Shown: positions 34,624 to 42,902 of the stretch, in pieces
How the letters are laid out: the number at the start of each line of letters is the position of its first letter
How positions within the stretch are numbered: the first letter of the stretch is position 1
Source: Cognatilysobacter claricitrinus
GTDB lineage: Bacteria; Pseudomonadota; Gammaproteobacteria; Xanthomonadales; Xanthomonadaceae
Assembly (NCBI RefSeq): GCF_045866565.1
Contig: NZ_BAAFZV010000002.1
Location: 186,001 to 250,000 of the forward strand
DNA: 64,000 bases
Direction: 5' to 3'
Notes under the pieces: generated by a model
The model's input: only the letters and a program-made list of their open reading frames with translations
The model's database searches: none
What the model was told of the DNA's origin: nothing
Made by a program: the position numbers and the translations under genes

Positions 34624-34778
34624 GCACCTGGCCTGAATGCGGCGTCCGGCCACGCTCAGGGCCGGTGATTCTACGCCGCGGCACCTCGCAGCCACAAGGC
34701 GCGCACGGGCTGCGACGGGCCTCTGGCACAATCGTTCGACCTCGCCGGATGCACCGGCGACCCCGCGTCCGGATCCGC

Positions 34779-36569
34779 ATGTCCTATCTCGTTCTTGCCC
34801 GCAAATGGCGTCCGAAGCGCTTCGCCGAGCTCGTGGGACAGGAGCACGTCGTACGCGCGCTGACCAACGCGCTCGACAGCGGTCGGGTGCACCACGCCTT
34901 CCTGTTCACCGGCACGCGCGGCGTCGGCAAGACGACCATCGCACGCATCTTCGCCAAGTCGCTCAACTGTGAGCGCGGCACCTCCGCCGACCCCTGCGGC
35001 GAATGCAATTCCTGCCGCGACATCGACGCCGGCCGCTTCATCGACCTGCTCGAGATCGACGCGGCCAGCAACACCGGCGTGGACGACGTGCGCGAAGTCA
35101 TCGACAACGCGCAGTACATGCCAAGCCGCGGTCGGGTGAAGGTCTACCTGATCGACGAAGTGCACATGCTGTCGAAGTCGGCGTTCAACGCACTGCTGAA
35201 GACGCTGGAAGAGCCGCCGGGCCACGTGAAGTTCCTGCTCGCGACCACCGACCCGCAGAAACTGCCGGTGACCGTGCTGTCGCGCTGCCTGCAGTTCAAC
35301 CTCAAGCGACTGGACGAGGAGCAGATCCGCGGCCAGATGCGCAAGATCCTCGGCGCCGAAGGCATCGCGGTGGAAGAGGGGGCGGTGAAGCAACTGGCGC
35401 GCGCGGCCGACGGTTCGCTTCGCGACGGCCTGTCGCTGCTCGACCAGGCGATCGCGTACACGGGCTCGCAGCTCACCGACGAGGGCGTCGCCGCGATGCT
35501 CGGCACGGTCGACCGTGGTCGCGTGGGTGCATTGCTCGACGCGTTGTCGTCGGCCGATGGTGCGGCGCTGATGGCGGACGTCGAACGCCTCGGCGAGTTT
35601 TCGCCCGACTGGGACGACGTGCTCGAAGCGCTCGCCGAAGCGCTGCATCACTTGCAGCTGCGGCAGCTGGTGCCGGGCGCGGCGATCGAAGTGGATGGTG
35701 TCGATATCGACGCGCTCGCCGATGCGTTGCCGGCCGAAGTCGTGCAGCTCTGGTACCAGATGGCGTTGAACGGCCGACGCGATCTTCCGCTCGCGCCAAG
35801 TCCGCGCGCGGGCTTCGAGATGGTGATGCTGCGCATGCTGGCGTTTCGTCCGGGCGCGAGCGGTTCGACGTCGAGCGGTGAATCGCGACCGGAGCGCGCG
35901 TCTGCGTCTACCCGTGCCACGGGCAATGCCGCGGCCGCCGCGCGTGCCGCGCTCGATGCGTCCTCGCCAGCCCCCGCGGCGGAAACGGTCGGTGCGCCTC
36001 CGCGTGCGCGCGCCGTAGACGCCGTCGCTGCGCCGCCGGTCGTCGAGACGAAATCGGCGCCGGTCGAGGTTGCATCGATCGAGCGCGCGCCCGTCACGTC
36101 CACCGTCGCCGAGGCCGTGCGCAGCGAAGTCCGTGAACCGGTCGCGGCGGCACCTGCGTCCGCACCCGCTGGCGACGGCGGTCTGTCCGACGCCGATGCA
36201 TGGCGCGACTGGGTCGAAACCTGCGACCTTCGCGGCCCCGCGCGCCTGCTCGCAGAGCACGTCGGCTTCGTCGGTTGTCGCGACGGCGTGCTGAGCCTGT
36301 CGATCGAGCCATCCGACGAGCACCTCAAGGGCACGGTGATGGTGAAGATGCTGGCCGACGCGCTCGCCCCGCGCTTCGGCCATGCGCCGCAGGTCCGCTT
36401 CGAGTCACCGGCGCGTCCGGTTGATTCCGTGCGCGTGCATGTCGAGCGCGCGCGCGACGCGAAGCAGGCGGCCGCGCAGCGCGACTTCGAGCAGCATCCC
36501 GACGTGCAGCGCCTCGTCGCCGCGGGCGGCCGCATCGTTCCCGAATCCGTGCGTCCGCTCGAGCGTTGA
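34779..36569 (+). CDS. dnaX: DNA polymerase III subunits gamma/tau
   Basis: This 596-residue clamp-loader ATPase has Walker A TGTRGVGKTT, four zinc-binding cysteines from CERGTSADPCGECNSC, Walker B VYLIDEVHML and the SRC sensor motif (SRCLQF). Domain III is followed by an Ala/Pro/Val-rich linker (about 365-470) and a tau-specific C-terminal domain that contacts alpha and DnaB. I saw no A-rich slippery site like the one that makes gamma in E. coli, so only tau may be made. It leads a dnaX-ybaB-recR unit. Confidence 0.96.
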   Translation: MSYLVLARKWRPKRFAELVGQEHVVRALTNALDSGRVHHAFLFTGTRGVGKTTIARIFAKSLNCERGTSADPCGECNSCRDIDAGRFIDLLEIDAASNTGVDDVREVIDNAQYMPSRGRVKVYLIDEVHMLSKSAFNALLKTLEEPPGHVKFLLATTDPQKLPVTVLSRCLQFNLKRLDEEQIRGQMRKILGAEGIAVEEGAVKQLARAADGSLRDGLSLLDQAIAYTGSQLTDEGVAAMLGTVDRGRVGALLDALSSADGAALMADVERLGEFSPDWDDVLEALAEALHHLQLRQLVPGAAIEVDGVDIDALADALPAEVVQLWYQMALNGRRDLPLAPSPRAGFEMVMLRMLAFRPGASGSTSSGESRPERASASTRATGNAAAAARAALDASSPAPAAETVGAPPRARAVDAVAAPPVVETKSAPVEVASIERAPVTSTVAEAVRSEVREPVAAAPASAPAGDGGLSDADAWRDWVETCDLRGPARLLAEHVGFVGCRDGVLSLSIEPSDEHLKGTVMVKMLADALAPRFGHAPQVRFESPARPVDSVRVHVERARDAKQAAAQRDFEQHPDVQRLVAAGGRIVPESVRPLER

Positions 36570-36599
36570 CGCGACACTTTTCGTTACGGAGAAACTCCC

Positions 36600-36926
36600 A
36601 TGCGTGGAAACATCGCCCAGCTGATGCAGCAGGCGCAGAAGATGCAGGAAAACCTGGCGAAGGCGCAGGAAGACCTTGCGAAGATCGAAGTCACCGGCAA
36701 CGCGGGCGCGGGCATGGTCAGCGTCACGATCACCGGGCGCATGGAGTGCCGCAAGGTGCGCATCGATCCCAGCGTCATCAGTGACCCCGAGATGGCGGAA
36801 GACCTGATCGCCGCCGCATTCAACGACGCGGTGAACAAGGTCAATGCCGAATCGCAGTCGCGCATGTCGGCGGCGACCGCGGGTATGCCGATTCCGCCGG
36901 GCATGAAGATCCCGGGGATGTTCTGA
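36600..36926 (+). CDS. ybaB: YbaB/EbfC family nucleoid-associated protein
   Basis: This 108-residue small DNA-binding protein has the tweezer-like dimer fold: a long N-terminal helix (NIAQLMQQAQKMQENLAKAQ) followed by strands with VTITGRMECRKVRIDP. The C-terminus PPGMKIPGMF is typical. It sits between dnaX and recR as in most bacteria, and its 31-base spacing from dnaX suggests co-transcription. GGAGAAAC precedes the ATG. Confidence 0.94.
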   Translation: MRGNIAQLMQQAQKMQENLAKAQEDLAKIEVTGNAGAGMVSVTITGRMECRKVRIDPSVISDPEMAEDLIAAAFNDAVNKVNAESQSRMSAATAGMPIPPGMKIPGMF

Positions 36927-36978
36927 GCGACGTGACCGCGTTGAGTCACGGCATCCACCGCTCGCGGAACGCGTCGAG

Positions 36979-37575
36979 ATGAGCACGCTGCTCGACCAGC
37001 TGATCGAGGCGCTGCGCGTGTTGCCGGGCGTCGGCAACAAGTCGGCGCAGCGCATGGCCTACCACGTGCTCGAACGCGAGCGCGCGGGCGGACGCCAGCT
37101 CGCGCAGGTGCTTGCCGAAGCGGTGGAACGCATCGGTCATTGCGAACGCTGCCGCGACTTCAGCGAGAACGCGGTCTGCGACGTATGCGCCAGCGCGTCG
37201 CGCGACGTCGACCAACTTTGCGTGGTCGAGACGCCGGCCGACCGCCTCGCGATCGAACAGGCGACGGGTTATCGCGGCCTGTATTACGTTCTGCAGGGGC
37301 GGCTGTCGCCGCTCGACGGCATCGGCCCGCGCGAGCTCGGGCTTGATCGCCTGAGCGCACGGCTCGGCGAAGGCGAGGTGCGCGAACTCATCATCGCCAC
37401 CAACCCCACCGTCGAAGGCGAGGCCACCGCGCACTACATCGCGCAGCTGGCACGCCAGAAGGACGTGACGCCCAGTCGCCTCGCCTACGGCGTGCCGCTG
37501 GGTGGCGAGCTCGAATACGTCGATCGCGGCACGCTGTCGCATGCGTTCGGCAGCCGCAGCGAAATCAGGGAGTGA
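36979..37575 (+). CDS. recR: Recombination mediator RecR
   Basis: This 198-residue protein has a helix-hairpin-helix (LPGVGNKSAQRMAYH), a four-cysteine zinc finger (HCERCRDFSENAVCDVC) and a Toprim domain (LCVVETPADRLAIEQ), ending in the Walker-B-like PLGGELEYVD segment. With RecF/RecO it loads RecA at gaps. The length is exactly that of the family. The stop nearly touches the next gene. Confidence 0.96.
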   Translation: MSTLLDQLIEALRVLPGVGNKSAQRMAYHVLERERAGGRQLAQVLAEAVERIGHCERCRDFSENAVCDVCASASRDVDQLCVVETPADRLAIEQATGYRGLYYVLQGRLSPLDGIGPRELGLDRLSARLGEGEVRELIIATNPTVEGEATAHYIAQLARQKDVTPSRLAYGVPLGGELEYVDRGTLSHAFGSRSEIRE

Positions 37576-37580
37576 GCGCC

Positions 37581-37937
37581 ATGACCGACACGACCATCTT
37601 CGGCAAGATCATCCGTCGCGAAATTCCGGCCGATATCGTGTTTGAAGACGACGACCTCATCGCGTTCCGCGACATTGCGCCGAGCGCGCCGGTGCATGTG
37701 CTGTTCGTGCCGAAGACGCCGATCGCCTCGCTCGATGCGGCCAAGCCCGAACACGCGGAGGTGCTGGGCAAGTTGATGCTTGCGGCCGCTGCATACGCGC
37801 GACGCGAGGGTTTCGCGGACGATGGCTACCGCGTCGTGGTCAACACCAATGCGCACGCCGGGCAGACGGTGTTCCAGGTGCACCTGCACCTGCTCGCCGG
37901 TGCGGCACTGGGTGGATTCGGGGCGCGCGCCCGCTGA
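37581..37937 (+). CDS. HIT-family (HinT-like) nucleotide-binding protein
   Basis: This 118-residue protein belongs to the histidine-triad family that hydrolyses nucleoside phosphoramidates. IFGKIIRREIPADIVFEDD and FRDIAPSAPVHVLFVPK match HinT. The triad region reads VFQVHLHLLAG: the two catalytic-side histidines are kept, but the first triad His is replaced by Gln. The start is ATG; a GTG overlapping the recR stop is three codons earlier. The stop overlaps the next start by one base (TGATG). Confidence 0.9.
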   Translation: MTDTTIFGKIIRREIPADIVFEDDDLIAFRDIAPSAPVHVLFVPKTPIASLDAAKPEHAEVLGKLMLAAAAYARREGFADDGYRVVVNTNAHAGQTVFQVHLHLLAGAALGGFGARAR

Positions 37938-38368
37938 TGACGCCCGCAGCGCCCGCCGGTTATTCGGGCAAACCGCTGTGGGCGAAGCTGGGCTACGCGG
38001 AATCGACCGTCGCGCTCGTCGTATCGGCGCCGGAGGATTACACGCAGATGCTTGCCGGCCTCCCGGCCGGCGTGGCCTTCGCGAAGACACCGAGCCGGCG
38101 CGTGCAGCTCGTGCACGTTTTCTCGCGATCGCTCGATGAGTTGCGCACCTGGCTGTCGGACGTCCCCCCATTGCTCGCGCCCGACGCGATGATCTGGGTG
38201 TCGTGGCCGAAGAAGGCATCGAAGGTGCCGACCGACATCACCGAAGACCGGATCCGCGACGTCGCGCTGCCGCTCGGACTGGTCGACATCAAGGTCTGTG
38301 CGGTGGATTCGGTTTGGTCGGGATTGAAGCTGGTGCGGCGCAAGGCGTTGCGCGTGCCGGCGTCGTGA
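37937..38368 (+). CDS. DUF3052 family protein
   Basis: This 143-residue soluble protein starts YSGKPLWAKLGYAES, with VHVFSRSLDELRTWL and the conserved MIWVSWPKKASKVPTDITED, the signature of the DUF3052 family. No catalytic residues are assigned in this family. It is coupled to the HIT gene by a one-base overlap and closed by a bidirectional terminator. Function unknown. Confidence 0.85.
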   Translation: MTPAAPAGYSGKPLWAKLGYAESTVALVVSAPEDYTQMLAGLPAGVAFAKTPSRRVQLVHVFSRSLDELRTWLSDVPPLLAPDAMIWVSWPKKASKVPTDITEDRIRDVALPLGLVDIKVCAVDSVWSGLKLVRRKALRVPAS

Positions 38369-38398
38369 TCGACGTGATCGCACCCGGTAGCGCCGAAC

Positions 38399-38427
38399 AA
38401 AAAGCCCGCGAAATCGCGGGCTTTTTT
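38399..38427. terminator. Bidirectional terminator between the DUF3052 gene and slp
   Basis: A 7-bp stem GCCCGCG/CGCGGGC with an AAAT loop, with five As before and six Ts after. Confidence 0.88.
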
Positions 38428-38468
38428 CGTGCGTTGCGATGCAACGCCGATTCGAGCAGATGGCCGGT

Positions 38469-38957
38469 TTACCACCAGCCCCACCACGGCCACGGCGCCG
38501 GACGTTCGACGACGTCGACGTAGTCGCGCACCGGCCACAGGTAGACGACGTCCGCGGCGACGCGCGGGACGCGGTAGTCGTAGTCGCCGATCCGACGGTT
38601 CTCGTAGCCGTCGATGTGGCCGGTGAACGTCACTTCGCGGTTCTTCTCGAACACGGCCGGGTCGTAGAAGCCGTTGCGACACGCGATGAAACGGCCGCCC
38701 ACGTCGTCGCTCGCCCAGTACGGGCGACCGTAGGCGTCCAGGTGCGTCGAGATCATCTGGAAGCAGGTGCGGTTGCTCTGCGGCTCGACCTCGACGATGC
38801 GGCCGCCCCATCGCACCACCGTGCCCGCGTTGTCGTGGTCGGTCGCTTCGCGTGGCGTGATCGGCGCGTACTCGCCGACGAGGGGCTGCGGCAGCGTCGC
38901 GCAGGCCGCGAGGGCCATGGCGAGCGCGCCGGGAACGACGAGGGTGCGAAGTTTCAT
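38469..38957 (-). CDS. slp: Slp-family outer-membrane lipoprotein
   Basis: This 162-residue lipoprotein has signal peptide ALAMALAAC with its lipobox Cys at about residue 19. The Slp core includes VVRWGGRIVEVEPQSNRTCF and VTFTGHIDGYENRRIGDYDYRVP. The tail ends in an unusual run PWPWWGWW. E. coli Slp is a starvation- and acid-inducible outer-membrane lipoprotein. Here it is the last gene of a moxR-DUF58-transglutaminase unit, sharing ATGA with the gene before it. Confidence 0.88.
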   Translation of the reverse strand: MKLRTLVVPGALAMALAACATLPQPLVGEYAPITPREATDHDNAGTVVRWGGRIVEVEPQSNRTCFQMISTHLDAYGRPYWASDDVGGRFIACRNGFYDPAVFEKNREVTFTGHIDGYENRRIGDYDYRVPRVAADVVYLWPVRDYVDVVERPAPWPWWGWW

Positions 38958-40945
38958 TGCGGCCTCCGGACGGGAGCGCGTCCAGCGCGTGATTCGGGTG
39001 GAGAAGGCCGATGCGCGCGCAGATCGCGAGCCAGCCTCCGCGCGGACGCCTCGTCCGCGACACCGGCAGCGTATCGCGAATTCGTGAAGCGGGCGGTGAG
39101 ATCCCGCAGCCCGTCCGCAGCCTCGCCGCGCGCCTTCGTGATCCGTTCAGCCCACGCGGTCGCGGGCTCGTGCGGCGCGCGGCCGAGGCCGATGCGGGCA
39201 TATCGCGCGCCGAGCTGGTGCCACGCGCGCAGCACGGGATCCTGCTCGCGCGGGGCACGCAGGCTCAGCCACACCATCAGCCCGAGCGCCAGCGACGCGG
39301 CGATCGCGAACATCAGCACCAGCTGCATGCCGCTCATCCGCCCGAACCCGAACGGTGCGAACAGGCGTTCCTGGCGGTCGGCGTTGAAGCCGAGCACGAG
39401 GTCGTTCCAGTTCTGCCGCATCCAGTCGCCGACCTGCGCCAGCCCGCGCGGCCCCTGCAGCGTTTCCAGCAGGCCGCCGGCGGGCAGCTGGTCGTCGACG
39501 GTGTCGTAGATGCGTTCGGGCGCGACCGCCGCCGTCGGGTCGACGCGCACCCAGCCGCGCTCGGGCAGCCAGACCTCGGCCCACGCGTGCGCGTCCATGC
39601 GGCGGATCATCCAGTAGCCACCCAGGCGGTTCCATTGACCGCCGACATAGCCGGTCACCACGCGCGTGGGAATGCCCGCGGCGCGCATCAGCAGGGTGAA
39701 GCTGCCGGCGAAGTGCTCGCAGTACCCGATGCGCGTCCGGAACAGGAAGTCGTCCACGGTGTCGCGCCCGAGCGGCGGCGCATTGAGCGAGTACGCGAAG
39801 TCGCGACGGATCCAGTCGAGTGCGTACTGCACGATCGCGCGATCATCGTGCAGGCGCGTGCGCAACTCGCGGCCGAGCGCGACCGTGCGCGGGTCGTAGC
39901 CGGCAGGAAGCGCGAGTGCGTGCTGGCGACGTGGTGCCGGAAGGTCCGGCTGCATCACCAGTGGTGGCGACGACGCCATGTTCCAGCGCGTGAGGGTGGC
40001 CAGCGGACGCTTCGCACGAAGGCTGTAGTCGGACGATAGCGACGCGCCTTCGGGAGCCGCGAGTGGCACGTCGAGCGCGACCAGTTGCGTGCTGTCGGTG
40101 GGCTCGATCTCGAGCGTGTACGTCCAACGAACGCGTCCGACCTGCAGGCGATCGCGCGCGCCGAGGCCGATGTTGTCCGAACGCTGCCACGTGCGGCCGT
40201 CGAAGTCGGACAGCACGGGGCCGCGCCAGTACATCGCGCTCTTCGCCGGCGTCGCACCCAGGAAACGAGCGCGCGCGGCGACGCTGTCGTCGGCGAGCAG
40301 GTCGACCCAGTCGCCGGGCGACATGCGGTCGGACAGGCCGACCTTGGCCTTCGCGCGATCCGGCACACCCCACAGCGGCGTACCGATGCGCGGGAACAGC
40401 CAGAAAATCGCGAGGGCGAGCGGGATGCCGTAGGCGAGCAGGCGCATCGCCTGGCGCATCGGCGGCAGCAGGCCGGGTGCGGGCATCTCGCCTTCGAGCG
40501 TCGTGAGCCGCTGCAACGCGCCGAGGCCGAGCATCGCGGCGACAAGGCCCAGCACCAGCGTCCACGGACCCTGGTCGAGCAGGAATGCGGAGAATGGTGC
40601 GAACAGTGCGAAGCCGACGAGGCTGCGGCCATCGCGAACGCTGACGGTCTCCGACGGCTTGAGCGCGATCATCGCGCCAAGCAGTGCGCAGCCCGTGTCA
40701 CGCCCGAAGTTGAAACCGAACTGCGCGGACACCGCAGCCACGATCGCCACCGCCAGCAGCGCGCGCACCAGCGTCGACAACGGTTTGCGCCGCGACAGCG
40801 CCGCGATGACGACCGCCGTCACCGCGATCGCGAGCGCGGTCGGGCCGGGCAACTGCAGCAGCAGCGGCACGAGGCAAAGCCCTGCGACCAGCAGCGTCCA
40901 GCGCCGGCTGCCTCCGTCGAGCGGATGGGAAATGACGTCAGCCAT
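38954..40945 (-). CDS. TgpA-like membrane transglutaminase
   Basis: This 663-residue inner-membrane protein has six or more N-terminal helices (residues about 15-210), a periplasmic transglutaminase-like core and a C-terminal helix (about 555-575) with a cytoplasmic tail. The catalytic triad is readable: Cys in GYCEHFAGSFTLLMRAAG, His in MDAHAWAEVW and Asp in VRVDPTAA. Pseudomonas TgpA is essential and acts in the periplasm. It overlaps the DUF58 gene by 8 bases and the slp start by 4. Confidence 0.9.
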   Translation of the reverse strand: MADVISHPLDGGSRRWTLLVAGLCLVPLLLQLPGPTALAIAVTAVVIAALSRRKPLSTLVRALLAVAIVAAVSAQFGFNFGRDTGCALLGAMIALKPSETVSVRDGRSLVGFALFAPFSAFLLDQGPWTLVLGLVAAMLGLGALQRLTTLEGEMPAPGLLPPMRQAMRLLAYGIPLALAIFWLFPRIGTPLWGVPDRAKAKVGLSDRMSPGDWVDLLADDSVAARARFLGATPAKSAMYWRGPVLSDFDGRTWQRSDNIGLGARDRLQVGRVRWTYTLEIEPTDSTQLVALDVPLAAPEGASLSSDYSLRAKRPLATLTRWNMASSPPLVMQPDLPAPRRQHALALPAGYDPRTVALGRELRTRLHDDRAIVQYALDWIRRDFAYSLNAPPLGRDTVDDFLFRTRIGYCEHFAGSFTLLMRAAGIPTRVVTGYVGGQWNRLGGYWMIRRMDAHAWAEVWLPERGWVRVDPTAAVAPERIYDTVDDQLPAGGLLETLQGPRGLAQVGDWMRQNWNDLVLGFNADRQERLFAPFGFGRMSGMQLVLMFAIAASLALGLMVWLSLRAPREQDPVLRAWHQLGARYARIGLGRAPHEPATAWAERITKARGEAADGLRDLTARFTNSRYAAGVADEASARRLARDLRAHRPSPPESRAGRAPVRRPQ

Positions 40946-41891
40946 GTGGCAGCAGCGCGAGTGCGCGCAGGCAGGCGTGGCGATGGGCGGGGCCGCGGTC
41001 GGGGCCGATCGCCGCCTGCGTCGGAAGCCAGAGGCGATAGCGACGACCGTCGCGTTCCGCGTCCTCCACCCAGCGCGCGAGGCGGGCGATGCGCGCTTCG
41101 TGCGACAGGCCGTACAGCTCGCGCCAGTCGAGTTCGATGTCGGTGCCGGTCGGCTGTTCGAACTCGCGTACCAGCAACGTGCCGCGTCGCGCGGAAGGCT
41201 TCCACGCGATCGCGCGTTGCGGATCGCCGGCGCGGTAGTTGCGCAGGTGGTGCACGTCGTCGCCCGCGGCATGCAGGCGGCGCGCGGCGGGATCGCCCGA
41301 ACCGGTCGGCAAGGGCGGGGCGACGGCCTCCGGCGTCGGATACACCAGCACCGGCGTCTCGGGCCAGACGAACGACCACGCGCGTGCGAGGCCGAGCGGC
41401 CACGTCGTGTAGACACGGAGTCGTGGCGCTTCGAGCCAGCCGCGACGCTGCGTCGCGACGTCGAGCACGACTTCGCCGGAGCCGTCGCGCAGCGAGAGCG
41501 GCAGCGCGGTCACGTCTTCGTAGTCGACCTTGAGTCCCGAATGCGGGCGTCGATCAGCCGTGCGCGCGTGCACGCGAAGGCGCAGCGTGCGACCCGCGTG
41601 CACGGGTTCGGCGTCGACCGCGACGATGGACACGCCGCTGATCTGCAGCTGCGCCGACACCAGGCTCGCCATCGCCGCGCCCGCGAGCAGGAACGCCATC
41701 AGCAACGCAGGATTGTTGTTGTAGTTGAGGCCGCCGATCGACATCGCGGCGATCAGCGCGGCGAAGAACAGGCCGAAGCGTGTCGGCAGCACGTAGATGC
41801 GGCGACGGTCGAGGTGCGCGGGCAGGGCTTCGGGATCGCGCGGTCGCGCCAGCGCGAGCAGCCGCCGACGGAGGCTGCGTCTCGGCGCCAT
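40938..41891 (-). CDS. DUF58 domain-containing membrane protein
   Basis: This 317-residue protein has two close membrane helices near residues 40-80 (GLFFAALIAAMSIGG, PALLMAFLLAGAAMASL) and a C-terminal vWA-like DUF58 domain with the family motif YRAGDPQRAIAWKPSAR. In moxR loci it is thought to be chaperoned by the MoxR ATPase. The start ATG overlaps the moxR stop by one base (TGATG). Function in the envelope is inferred. Confidence 0.88.
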   Translation of the reverse strand: MAPRRSLRRRLLALARPRDPEALPAHLDRRRIYVLPTRFGLFFAALIAAMSIGGLNYNNNPALLMAFLLAGAAMASLVSAQLQISGVSIVAVDAEPVHAGRTLRLRVHARTADRRPHSGLKVDYEDVTALPLSLRDGSGEVVLDVATQRRGWLEAPRLRVYTTWPLGLARAWSFVWPETPVLVYPTPEAVAPPLPTGSGDPAARRLHAAGDDVHHLRNYRAGDPQRAIAWKPSARRGTLLVREFEQPTGTDIELDWRELYGLSHEARIARLARWVEDAERDGRRYRLWLPTQAAIGPDRGPAHRHACLRALALLPHG

Positions 41892-42841
41892 CAATCCACC
41901 GGTACGGAATGCAGGATGGATTTCGCCGCCGCGTCGTCGCTGCCGGCGTCGGCGTCGATGACAAGGCGATGCGCGGCGACGTGCGCGAACAGCGCCTGCA
42001 CGTCTTCGGGCACGACATGGGCGCGACCCAGCAGCAAGGCATGGGCGCGTGCGGCACGAAGCAACGCCAGGCCCGCGCGCGGTGACAGGCCCACGCGCAC
42101 GCCCGGATGCCGGCGGCTGCGCGCGAGCAGCGCCTGCACGTAGGCGATCAGCGCGTCGCTCGCGTGCACCTGCGACACCGCGGCACGCGCGGCGTCGAAT
42201 TCGCCGTCGGCGAACTGCGGCGTGAGCTCGGCGATCATCTGGCGCCGATCGGTGCCTGCAAGCAGCTCGCGTTCGGCGTCCTCTCCGGGATAGCCGAGCG
42301 AGAGGCGCAGCAGGAAACGGTCGAGCTGCGAATCGGGCAGCGGATACGTGCCCGACAGGTCGACCGGGTTCTGCGTCGCGATGACAAAGAACGGCGGAGG
42401 CAGCGCGCGCGTCACGCCGTCGACGGTGACCTGGTGTTCGGCCATCGCTTCGAGCAGCGCGCTCTGCGTACGTGGCGGTGCACGGTTGATCTCGTCGGCC
42501 AGCAGCACCTGCGTGAACACCGGGCCGGGGTGGAACGCGAACGCCTGCTGCGTGGTGTCGAAGATCGACACGCCGAGGATGTCGGCGGGGAGCAGGTCCG
42601 AGGTGAACTGCACGCGCTGGAACTTCAGGCCGACCGTCGCAGCGAGTGCATGCGCAAGCGTGGTCTTGCCGAGGCCCGGCAGGTCCTCGATCAGGATGTG
42701 GCCATCCGACAGCAGCGCGACGAACGCGAGCCGCACCTCGTGCGCCTTGCCGAGCACGAGCGCATTGACCTGCGTCTGCGCGCGGTCAAGGGCGTCGCGG
42801 TGTGGGTGCGTTAGCATGCTCGCCGCCGTGCCTGGGGCCAT
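41891..42841 (-). CDS. MoxR-family AAA+ ATPase
   Basis: This 316-residue chaperone-like ATPase has Walker A EDLPGLGKTTLAHAL, Walker B VLLADEINRAPP, sensor ATQNP and the C-terminal helical lid with RVGLSPRAGLALLRAARA. MoxR proteins assemble or activate vWA/DUF58 partners, and this one is translationally linked to such a partner. An alternative ATG eight codons in (42817) is also possible. It leads the four-gene operon and is divergent from the membrane glycosyltransferase, 61 bases away. Confidence 0.92.
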   Translation of the reverse strand: MAPGTAASMLTHPHRDALDRAQTQVNALVLGKAHEVRLAFVALLSDGHILIEDLPGLGKTTLAHALAATVGLKFQRVQFTSDLLPADILGVSIFDTTQQAFAFHPGPVFTQVLLADEINRAPPRTQSALLEAMAEHQVTVDGVTRALPPPFFVIATQNPVDLSGTYPLPDSQLDRFLLRLSLGYPGEDAERELLAGTDRRQMIAELTPQFADGEFDAARAAVSQVHASDALIAYVQALLARSRRHPGVRVGLSPRAGLALLRAARAHALLLGRAHVVPEDVQALFAHVAAHRLVIDADAGSDDAAAKSILHSVPVD

Positions 42842-42902
42842 GTTGTCTCCGTGCAGTGGAATCGGGCGGCATCCCGCCGCAACCCGAGTGTAGCGAGGTC
42901 GG

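Noticed and set aside
34779..36569. Programmed frameshift in dnaX
   Set aside because: I looked for an A-rich slippery heptamer followed by a stem-loop near the tau/gamma boundary and saw none.
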